Origin: Betaproteobacteria bacterium RBG_16_58_11
GTDB taxonomy: Bacteria > Pseudomonadota > Gammaproteobacteria > Burkholderiales > Thiobacteraceae
Reading direction: 5' to 3'
Length of the DNA: 14,665 nucleotides
NCBI GenBank assembly: GCA_001770235.1
Contig: MEQN01000033.1
Location: forward strand, 1 to 14,665
Shown here: piece by piece, positions 7,047 to 14,665 of the stretch
Numbering within the stretch: position 1 is the first letter of the stretch
Layout: each line of letters opens with the position of its first letter
Notes under the pieces: model-generated
Database searches by the model: none
Told to the model about the DNA's origin: nothing
What the model saw: the letters and a program-made list of their open reading frames with translations, nothing else
Position numbers and translations under genes: made by a program

Positions 7047-8658
7047 GATTGATGCGCCACTGCTGCGCGATGGAGAGCACGTTGTTCACCACCCAGTACA
7101 GCACCAGTCCGGCGGGGAACCAGAAGAAGAAAATCGAGAACGCCACCGGCATGATCATCATGACCTTGGCTTGAATCGGATCCGGCGGGGTCGGATTGAG
7201 TTTGGTTTGCACGATCATCGACAGGCCCATGATGATCGGCAGCACGTAATACGGGTCGGTCGCGGTGAGATCCTGAATCCATAATGCAAACGGTGCGTGG
7301 CGCATTTCCACGCTGTACAAGAGCACCCAGTACAAGGCGATAAACACGGGAATTTGCACCACCACCGGCAAGCAACCGCCCAGCGGATTGATTTTCTCGG
7401 TCTTGTACATTTCCATCATGGCCTGATGCATTTTTTGCCGGTCGTCGCCGTACTGCTCTTTCATTTTTTGCAGGCGGGGCGCGAGCAGTTTCATTTTCGC
7501 CATGGAGCGATAGCTGGCGGCGGAGAGCGGATAAAACGCGCCCTTGATCAAAATCGTCAGCACGATAATGGCCCAGCCCCAATTGCCGATCCATTTATGC
7601 AGCAGATTCAGCAGCCAGAAAATCGGCACCGCGACCACGGTCAGCCACCCGTAATCAATCGCCAGATCCAGTCCGGGCGCGAGTTGCTTCAAGGTTTCTT
7701 GTTCTTGCGGACCCACATAGAGCGGCACGCTCAAGCGCGCATCGGCATTGGGCGCGATCTCGCCCAGCGGCATGATGACGCCGGCCGCGAACAGCTTGTC
7801 CGACAGTTTCTTGGTGTAGAACTCGCGCTGTCCCGCGCCTTGCGGCAGGAAGGCAGTCAGGAAGTAGTGTTGCAGGATCGCGACCCAGCCATCTTTGCTG
7901 ACAACGGTATCTGTCTTTGCATCTTTGCCGATATCGCCGAATGCGTGCTTTTGGAATTTTTGCGCTTCGGTATAAATCGCCGGGCCGGTGTAGGTCGGCA
8001 GAAATTGTGAGTCCCCGGCGGGCGGCGTGTCATCGCGCAAAAGCTGAAAGTACGCATCGGCCTTCATGGGCTGGCCGCTCGCATTTTTAATTTCATACGC
8101 GAGGTCGATCAGATAACTGCCCCGATGGAAGGTGTAGATTTTATTGACCAGCACGCCGTTCGCGCCCTGCCAGGCGAGGCGGACTTCCAAGGTTTTTGCG
8201 TCCGCGCCCAGCACATAATCTTTAGCCGCGGCGCTGAATATTTCCTTATGCGTGGGCAAGCCGGCGCCGATCAACCCGGTTTGCGCCACATAAAAATGCG
8301 GCGCTTCGTCCGACAGCAAAACAATCGGCTTTTTCTTGTCGTCCGCAGAACCATGCTTGATCAGCGTCATTCGGCGGAGATCGCCGCCGTTAACATCTAT
8401 TTCGGCGTCAAAGAGATCCGTTTTGACTTTGATCCGCTCGCCTTTGGTCAATTGCGGGCTGGCGGCTGGCGTGACGCTTGGGCTGCTTGGCGCGGGCGGA
8501 GCGACTTGGGTCGGGGTAGGAATGCCGCCATTAGCCGGCATTTGCGCGGCCGGTTGATTCGCGGGCGGCTGCGGATTTTGCTCGCGCTGCCAAGCATCCC
8601 ACAGCATGAAAATCGACATCGAGAACACGACAAACAGAATGAGTCTTTTAGTATCCAT
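7009..8658 (-). CDS. yidC: Membrane protein insertase YidC
   Basis: Inserts and folds inner-membrane proteins, alone or with SecYEG. The 549-residue protein has the Gram-negative YidC layout. A first membrane helix (about residues 5-20) is followed by a Pro/Ala/Gln-rich linker (about 28-68) and a large periplasmic beta domain (about 70-340). The conserved C-terminal core begins near [15 protein letters not shown] and holds SYRSMAKMK, the cytoplasmic helical hairpin, [20 protein letters not shown] and [11 protein letters not shown] lysine in [11 protein letters not shown] occupies the place of the groove arginine of E. coli YidC. It starts 10 bp after the yidD stop, and its 3' end overlaps mnmE by 38 bp. 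A weak AAGAAA ribosome site precedes the ATG. Confidence 0.98.
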   Translation of the reverse strand: MDTKRLILFVVFSMSIFMLWDAWQREQNPQPPANQPAAQMPANGGIPTPTQVAPPAPSSPSVTPAASPQLTKGERIKVKTDLFDAEIDVNGGDLRRMTLIKHGSADDKKKPIVLLSDEAPHFYVAQTGLIGAGLPTHKEIFSAAAKDYVLGADAKTLEVRLAWQGANGVLVNKIYTFHRGSYLIDLAYEIKNASGQPMKADAYFQLLRDDTPPAGDSQFLPTYTGPAIYTEAQKFQKHAFGDIGKDAKTDTVVSKDGWVAILQHYFLTAFLPQGAGQREFYTKKLSDKLFAAGVIMPLGEIAPNADARLSVPLYVGPQEQETLKQLAPGLDLAIDYGWLTVVAVPIFWLLNLLHKWIGNWGWAIIVLTILIKGAFYPLSAASYRSMAKMKLLAPRLQKMKEQYGDDRQKMHQAMMEMYKTEKINPLGGCLPVVVQIPVFIALYWVLLYSVEMRHAPFALWIQDLTATDPYYVLPIIMGLSMIVQTKLNPTPPDPIQAKVMMIMPVAFSIFFFWFPAGLVLYWVVNNVLSIAQQWRINHVLGNAPKPVKR

Positions 8659-8668
8659 TTAATTTCTT

Positions 8669-8884
8669 TTACTTTTTAGGTACGGGATCATAACCGCCAT
8701 GGCACCAGGGGTGACAGCGGCCAAGGCGCTTTAGGCCAAACCAAAGCCCTTTGGCCGGGCCATGCGCGCCGATCGATTCGCGGGTGTAATCAGAACAACT
8801 GGGCGTGAAACGGCAACGGGGCCCCAGAAGCGGGCTAATAATGTATTGATAGGCGCGAATAAGCAGAATCAGGAATTTTGACAT
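8669..8884 (-). CDS. yidD: Membrane protein insertion efficiency factor YidD
   Basis: Small protein of 71 residues (DUF37/YidD family) thought to help YidC-dependent insertion; it associates with the inner membrane through an amphipathic N-terminus (about residues 4-19). The family motif [17 protein letters not shown] (17-33) and a [15 protein letters not shown] tail (56-69) are intact, with cysteines at 24, 30, 57 and 61. The ATG at 8884 lies within the end of rnpA (16-bp overlap), the usual arrangement for this pair, and yidC follows after 10 bp. Length is slightly below the common 75-85 residues but no motif is lost. Confidence 0.96.
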   Translation of the reverse strand: MSKFLILLIRAYQYIISPLLGPRCRFTPSCSDYTRESIGAHGPAKGLWFGLKRLGRCHPWCHGGYDPVPKK

Positions 8885-9243
8885 TTGCGTATTTTGACGA
8901 AGATTGATGACAATTCCTGCATGATCGCTGCAAAATCCTGACGATTGAATGATTTAGTAACCCGCACCACGATATCCAATGGCGCCAAATCATTTTGTTG
9001 CGCGCGAAATTGTTCACGCACGATACGCCTCATGTAATTTCGACTAACCGATAAGCGCGCGGTTTTTTTCGCAACCATGATTCCCAGCCGGGGAAATGCC
9101 AGGCCATTTGGTTTGCCGAGCACCACAAAGTGCGGTGCGCTTACCCGGCATTTAAAATCAAAAACGGACGATATTTCGTCCGCTTTTCGTAAATGGCTGC
9201 GCTTTTTGTAGCTGGACGTCCGAGCCTGGGCTGCGTCCTGCAA
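8869..9243 (-). CDS. rnpA: Ribonuclease P protein component RnpA
   Basis: Basic protein cofactor of RNase P, which removes 5' leaders from pre-tRNAs with the catalytic RNA. Family features, numbered from the TTG start: [11 protein letters not shown] (18-28), [10 protein letters not shown] (51-60), and the RNR-type region [14 protein letters not shown] (67-80). The start is uncertain. An ATG at 9297 gives 142 residues but overlaps rpmH by 41 bp and adds an 18-residue head unlike RnpA. A TTG at 9243 gives 124 residues, a normal length, and begins 13 bp after the rpmH stop. Neither has a convincing ribosome site. A terminator-like hairpin lies about 60 bp into the gene, and the 3' end overlaps yidD by 16 bp. 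Function is secure; the N-terminus is not. Confidence 0.93.
   Translation of the reverse strand: MQDAAQARTSSYKKRSHLRKADEISSVFDFKCRVSAPHFVVLGKPNGLAFPRLGIMVAKKTARLSVSRNYMRRIVREQFRAQQNDLAPLDIVVRVTKSFNRQDFAAIMQELSSIFVKIRKCQNS
9154..9182 (-). terminator. Intrinsic terminator-like hairpin inside rnpA (possible attenuator)
   Basis: Read on the minus strand, a perfect 7-bp stem (CGGACGA / TCGTCCG, 9182-9176 and 9171-9165) with loop AATA is followed at once by TTTTT, then GA, then TTTT (9164-9154). This is the form of a Rho-independent terminator, yet it lies within the rnpA coding sequence (encoding about residues 21-30). It could stop most transcripts after rpmH and so keep RnpA, YidD, YidC and MnmE low relative to L34. 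I recall a similar arrangement being described in E. coli. Confidence 0.55.
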
Positions 9244-9256
9244 ATTCGCTGTTGGC

Positions 9257-9391
9257 TTAGACAGCGAGCTGCTTCCGCCCTTTTGCACGGCGGGCATTAA
9301 TGACGGCGCGGCCGCTCTTGGTGCGCATGCGCTCGAGAAAGCCGTGTGTGCGCAAACGACGAATGACGGAAGGTTGATAAGTGCGTTTCAT
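9257..9391 (-). CDS. rpmH: 50S ribosomal protein L34
   Basis: The smallest large-subunit ribosomal protein, 44 residues here as in most bacteria. It starts MKRTYQPS, continues with [24 protein letters not shown] (residues 17-40) and is strongly basic, the full family signature. An upstream ATG at 9469 opens the same frame but would add 26 unrelated residues and overlap the promoter, so 9391 is the real start. Only a weak purine run (GGGG) precedes it. It is the first gene of the leftward operon, with its own promoter in the rpmH-dnaA gap, and rnpA follows within 13 bp or overlaps it, depending on the rnpA start. Confidence 0.98.
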   Translation of the reverse strand: MKRTYQPSVIRRLRTHGFLERMRTKSGRAVINARRAKGRKQLAV

Positions 9392-9433
9392 GGTGAGCCC
9401 CGTTGATTCTTTAGTGCAAATCGGAAACCCGAC

Positions 9434-9463
9434 ATTTAACCTGTTTACTCCTGTTTCTGTCAA
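9434..9463 (-). promoter_or_regulatory. Candidate rpmH operon promoter
   Basis: A perfect TTGACA -35 (9463-9458) is followed after 18 bp by TTAAAT (9439-9434, four of six). It lies 42 bp upstream of the L34 start codon, pointing leftward, as expected for the rpmH-rnpA-yidD-yidC-mnmE transcript. Confidence 0.6.
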
Positions 9464-9484
9464 GCTCAAATTCTCGTTTCGGCC

Positions 9485-9493
9485 TGTGGATAA
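9485..9493 (-). promoter_or_regulatory. DnaA box (perfect) upstream of dnaA
   Basis: TGTGGATAA on the plus strand, the reverse complement of TTATCCACA. It overlaps the -35 hexamer of the candidate dnaA promoter and is about 20 bp from the rpmH -35, so bound DnaA would be placed to repress its own gene and perhaps affect rpmH. Confidence 0.75.
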
Positions 9494-9515
9494 CTCTTCC
9501 TAAAGCGTCTACAAT
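9487..9515 (+). promoter_or_regulatory. Candidate dnaA promoter
   Basis: TGGATA (9487-9492, four of six) and TACAAT (9510-9515, five of six) are separated by 17 bp. The -35 is wholly inside a DnaA box, the classical layout for autorepression of dnaA. It would give a leader of about 72 nt before the dnaA ATG. Confidence 0.55.
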
Positions 9516-9594
9516 GGCTGTCCTTCTCTTGCTGCGCGATGCGGCAACTCCCAATACAAAAACACGACTCCCGTTTCGGCGGGCAGGATAGACA

Positions 9595-10944
9595 ATGGAC
9601 GGTTTCTGGCAGCACTGTCTTGATCAATTCAAGAATGAGCTGACAATTCAACAGTTTAACACCTGGATCAAGCCGCTTCGCATGGAGCAGGCCGGTGCAG
9701 ACGTGTGTCTATTGGCGCCGAATCGTTTCGTTTTACAATGGGTGAAAGAAAAATTTTTACCCCGGATTGAAGAAATCGCGGCCATTCAGTTTGGCCAGCC
9801 GACCCAAGTACAGCTTCGCCTGGAAGAGGCTTCCAAAGCGGTTGTGAAATCTACCCTCCAGGCGGAACCAGAAACTGTGCCAGGTTTAGTGGCAACGGCG
9901 CCAAGCCGGCCCCTCAAAAACGAGAAATCCGGCTTAAACCCCCAATTTACTTTTGCCAGTTTAGTCACGGGCAAAGCCAACCAGCTCGCCCGCGCCGCCG
10001 CGCTGCAAGTGGCTGAAAACCCCGGTGCCGCGTATAACCCTTTATTTGTTTACGGCGGGGTTGGCTTGGGTAAAACCCATTTGATTCAAGCTATTGGCAA
10101 TCTGGTCTACGAGCAGAATCGCAACGCGCGCATCAGCTATATTCATGCGGAACGCTATGTGTCGGACGTAGTGCGCGCTTATCAACACAAGTCGTTCAAC
10201 GACTTTAAACGTTATTATCATTCGCTCGATTTGTTGCTGATCGATGATATCCAATTCTTTGGCGGCAAGAATCGCACGCAAGAAGAATTTTTTTACGCTT
10301 TCAATGCGCTTATCGAAGCGCATAAACAGGTCATCATCACCTGCGATACCTACCCGCGTGAGATGCAAGGTATTGAAGACAGACTAATTTCCCGATTTGG
10401 GTGGGGTTTGACGGTGGCGATCGAGCCACCGGAGCTGGAAATGCGTGTAGCCATCCTGATTAAAAAAGCTGAGGCGGACAAGATCGATTTAGACGAAAAT
10501 GTTGCCTTCTTCATTGCACAGCAAATTCAATCCAATGTGCGCGAGTTGGAAGGCGCTTTAAAGCGGGTCTTGGCCTATTCCCGCTTTAACGGCCAGCCAA
10601 TATCCGTGGCCTTGGCCAAGGATGCATTGAAGGATCTGATGGCGGTGCAAATTCGCCAGATATCGATTGATAATATTCAAAAAACCGTGGCGGACTACTA
10701 CAAAATAAAGGTCGCGGAAATGTACTCCAAGAAACGATCGCGCGTGGTTGCGCGGCCGAGACAAGTGGCCATGGCATTAGCGAAAGAATTAACCCAGCTC
10801 AGCCTTCCTGATATTGGCGATGCCTTTGGCGGACGGGACCACACAACGGTATTGCATGCCTGTCGCAAAATTGTCGAACTGCGCGGCATCGATCCAAATA
10901 TCGAGCGGGACTTTACCGTTTTAGTGCAAACATTAAGAAGTTAA
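9595..10944 (+). CDS. dnaA: Chromosomal replication initiator protein DnaA
   Basis: AAA+ ATPase that binds DnaA boxes at oriC, melts the AT-rich element and loads the helicase. The 449-residue protein has domain I (about 1-75, with FNTWIKPL at 21-28), a short variable linker (about 80-112), the AAA+ core starting at [12 protein letters not shown] with Walker [10 protein letters not shown] (154-162) and Walker [10 protein letters not shown] (214-222), and the DNA-binding domain IV with [14 protein letters not shown] (385-398) and DHTTVLHA (415-422). Linker domain II is short compared with E. coli. AGGA lies 6 nt before the ATG. It is the first rightward gene after the strand switch, with a DnaA box in its promoter region and a box cluster directly downstream. 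The dnaA-dnaN gap of 209 bp makes separate promoters for dnaN likely. Confidence 0.99.
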   Translation: MDGFWQHCLDQFKNELTIQQFNTWIKPLRMEQAGADVCLLAPNRFVLQWVKEKFLPRIEEIAAIQFGQPTQVQLRLEEASKAVVKSTLQAEPETVPGLVATAPSRPLKNEKSGLNPQFTFASLVTGKANQLARAAALQVAENPGAAYNPLFVYGGVGLGKTHLIQAIGNLVYEQNRNARISYIHAERYVSDVVRAYQHKSFNDFKRYYHSLDLLLIDDIQFFGGKNRTQEEFFYAFNALIEAHKQVIITCDTYPREMQGIEDRLISRFGWGLTVAIEPPELEMRVAILIKKAEADKIDLDENVAFFIAQQIQSNVRELEGALKRVLAYSRFNGQPISVALAKDALKDLMAVQIRQISIDNIQKTVADYYKIKVAEMYSKKRSRVVARPRQVAMALAKELTQLSLPDIGDAFGGRDHTTVLHACRKIVELRGIDPNIERDFTVLVQTLRS

Positions 10945-10947
10945 GTC

Positions 10948-10956
10948 TGTGGATAA
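10948..10956 (-). promoter_or_regulatory. DnaA box (perfect) in oriC candidate
   Basis: TGTGGATAA on the plus strand, reverse complement of TTATCCACA, starting 4 bp after the dnaA stop codon. Confidence 0.8.
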
Positions 10957-10981
10957 CTTATGCATTAACCCTGAATGGTTT

Positions 10982-10990
10982 TGTGAATAA
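10982..10990 (-). promoter_or_regulatory. DnaA box (TTATTCACA) in oriC candidate
   Basis: TGTGAATAA on the plus strand; its complement fits the relaxed consensus TTATNCACA. It has the same orientation as the box 34 bp upstream, roughly three helical turns away. Confidence 0.7.
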
Positions 10991-11153
10991 GTGCTTAAAA
11001 ATGTTCTTTCATAAACTTATCCAAAAATTGGGATCGACTTAACCCAAGGCTTTCCACAGCGTAATATTGTTTTAACTGATTGAATTTAATTAAAAATATA
11101 AAATATACACGAAACTTGGTGGTGTTATTAGATACTATCAAAAGGAAATATAA

Positions 11154-12257
11154 ATGCTCTTAATACAAACCGATCGGGAGACTTTACTCAAGGCATTGCA
11201 ATCAGTAACCGGCATTGTTGAACGCCGGCATACGCTGCCTATTCTTTCAAATGTGCTGCTCGAAGCGACATCTAAGCAACTGTCCTTTACCGCCACAGAC
11301 CTAGAGATTCAAGTCAAAGCCAATACCAACGAGGTGAACCTGGATACGCCGTTTGCAATCACGCTCTCGGCTAAAAAGCTGCAGGATATTCTTCGCGCCT
11401 TGCCGGAAGCAACAAAAATCTCATTGGATCAACAAGATAGCAAAGTTTTACTGAAAGCTGGAAAGAGTCGATTCAATTTGCAAAGCTTGCCGGCGGAGGA
11501 TTTTCCTAAGTTTCCGGCGGGAGATGGTGCGGAGCAGAAGATAGAGATTGCTCAGAAAACACTGCGTGCGCTATTGAATCAAGTGCAGTTTGCGATGGCG
11601 CAGCAGGATATACGCTACTACTTGAATGGGATGTTATTGGTGATGCGCAATGGAGAAATGCGCGCGGTAGCGACCGATGGCCACCGCTTGAGTTATGCAG
11701 CGGAAAAAATAGAGGGCGGGGTGGATGCTGAAGTGATCGTACCGCGCAAAACGATTTTGGAGTTGTTGCGCCTGTTGGAGGATTCTGACGAGAAAGTTGA
11801 AATAGAATGCGGCAAGAGCCAGATCAAGTTCAGTTTCGCTAATATTTCCTTAAACTCAAAAATTGTTGACGGAAAGTTTCCCGACTACGGCAAGGTGATC
11901 CCCTCCGGCTATAACAATAAATTTTCAATTGATCGATTGATGTTGCTGCAAGGCTTACAACGCGCCGCTATTCTCAGCAATGAAAAATTTCGCGGCGTAC
12001 GCATGGTGCTCACTCAGGATAGCGTCAAAGTAATTTCCAGCAATAGCGAGCAGGAAGAAGCGCAAGAGGAGATGGAAATCCAATATGGCGGAGACGCCAT
12101 CGATATTGGCTTCAACGTTACTTACTTGCTGGACGTGTTGAATAACGTTGGCACGGAAAAGATAGAGTGCACCTTTGGCGACTCGAATAGTAGCGGGGTG
12201 TTTACCATTCCGGGCAACGACAGCTTTAAATATGTCGTAATGCCGATGCGAATTTAA
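11154..12257 (+). CDS. dnaN: DNA polymerase III beta subunit (sliding clamp)
   Basis: Ring-shaped processivity clamp that tethers polymerase III and other DNA enzymes to the template. The 367-residue protein has the usual length and three-domain pattern. It begins MLLIQTDRETLLKALQSVTGIVERRHTLPILSNVLLEA-like (clamp signature IVERRHTLPILSN at 21-33), has the mid-protein block MRAVATDGHRLSYA, FPDYGKVIP, and the C-terminal VVMPMRI that contributes to the partner-binding pocket. AAGGAA lies about 7 nt upstream of the ATG. The stop codon is immediately followed by the parS site, and gyrB starts 26 bp later. No recF lies between dnaN and gyrB. Base composition is slightly more AT-rich than the neighbouring gyrB, as is common near oriC. 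Confidence 0.99.
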   Translation: MLLIQTDRETLLKALQSVTGIVERRHTLPILSNVLLEATSKQLSFTATDLEIQVKANTNEVNLDTPFAITLSAKKLQDILRALPEATKISLDQQDSKVLLKAGKSRFNLQSLPAEDFPKFPAGDGAEQKIEIAQKTLRALLNQVQFAMAQQDIRYYLNGMLLVMRNGEMRAVATDGHRLSYAAEKIEGGVDAEVIVPRKTILELLRLLEDSDEKVEIECGKSQIKFSFANISLNSKIVDGKFPDYGKVIPSGYNNKFSIDRLMLLQGLQRAAILSNEKFRGVRMVLTQDSVKVISSNSEQEEAQEEMEIQYGGDAIDIGFNVTYLLDVLNNVGTEKIECTFGDSNSSGVFTIPGNDSFKYVVMPMRI

Positions 12258-12273
12258 TGTTTCACGTGAAACA
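12258..12273. promoter_or_regulatory. parS: parS centromere site (perfect 16-bp palindrome)
   Basis: TGTTTCACGTGAAACA, an exact match to the bacterial parS consensus bound by ParB. It starts on the base after the dnaN stop and ends 10 bp before the gyrB start, so it is in the gyrB leader and separated from gyrB's GAAGG ribosome site (12274-12278) by no bases. A ParB (1301-2164) encoded in the window is the expected partner. ParB bound here could also affect dnaN-gyrB transcription. Confidence 0.95.
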
Positions 12274-12283
12274 GAAGGCGTAA

Positions 12284-14665
<2,382 letters not shown>

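Larger units (their letters stand above)
10945..11153. other. Probable chromosomal replication origin (oriC) between dnaA and dnaN
   Basis: This 209-bp gap has two DnaA boxes matching TTATNCACA (10948-10956 and 10982-10990, both reading on the minus strand), a one-mismatch box TTATCCAAA (11017-11025, plus) and a two-mismatch box CTTTCCACA (11050-11058, plus). They are followed by a very AT-rich stretch (about 11061-11110, almost no G or C) that fits a DNA unwinding element. The gap must also hold the dnaN promoter: TTGAAT (11080-11085) with TATACA (11104-11109), 18 bp apart, is one possibility. The dnaA-dnaN position is common for bacterial oriC. Together with the box in front of dnaA, a two-part origin flanking dnaA is possible. 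Confidence 0.72.

Noticed and set aside
9392..9469. Upstream in-frame ATG giving a 70-residue L34
   Set aside because: It adds 26 residues unlike L34 and overlaps the rpmH promoter; the 44-residue form is the universal length.

Overview
This is a chromosomal replication-origin region from a proteobacterium, most likely a betaproteobacterium, possibly of the Nitrosomonadales / Gallionella-Sulfuricella type. The evidence is gene order (rpmH-rnpA-yidD-yidC-mnmE and mnmG-rsmG-parA-parB on one side, dnaA-dnaN-gyrB on the other, no recF), E. coli-like DnaA boxes, and a small c-type cytochrome operon of a kind common in respiratory betaproteobacteria. The placement rests on synteny and protein motifs, not on a database search.

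Layout. Positions 1-1217 (minus strand) hold a three-gene electron-transfer operon: an SHP-like (DUF1924) monohaem cytochrome c, a dihaem cytochrome c (DHC family), and the start of a membrane cytochrome b561-type protein cut by the window edge. Just upstream of it, in the gap after parB, is a CTTAAG-N5-CTTAAG site resembling the binding site of PmrA/QseB-class response regulators, plus an 8-bp inverted repeat. Positions 1301-5532 (minus) hold mnmG-rsmG-parA-parB, with tight overlaps from mnmG to parA. Positions 5688-9391 (minus) hold rpmH-rnpA-yidD-yidC-mnmE, also tightly packed. The 155-bp gap between the blocks has a candidate mnmG promoter with a perfect DnaA box in its spacer, and a strong palindrome right after the mnmE stop.

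Transcription diverges at the rpmH/dnaA gap (9392-9594), which carries an rpmH promoter leftward and a candidate dnaA promoter rightward whose -35 lies inside a perfect DnaA box. The dnaA-dnaN gap (10945-11153), with several DnaA boxes followed by a very AT-rich stretch, is the best oriC candidate. A perfect 16-bp parS lies directly after the dnaN stop and before gyrB.

The genes cover replication initiation and elongation (DnaA, DnaN, GyrB), origin segregation (ParA, ParB, parS), tRNA wobble-uridine modification (MnmE with MnmG), 16S rRNA methylation (RsmG), tRNA 5' processing (RnpA), ribosomal protein L34 and membrane-protein insertion (YidC, YidD).

Most of the window is conserved housekeeping DNA, and I do not see a wholly new system. 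The points most worth checking are an exact 40-residue N-terminal extension on GyrB starting 10 bp after parS, the two-half-site regulator box in front of the SHP/DHC operon, an intrinsic-terminator-like hairpin inside the rnpA coding sequence, and the spread of DnaA boxes over about 5.4 kb.
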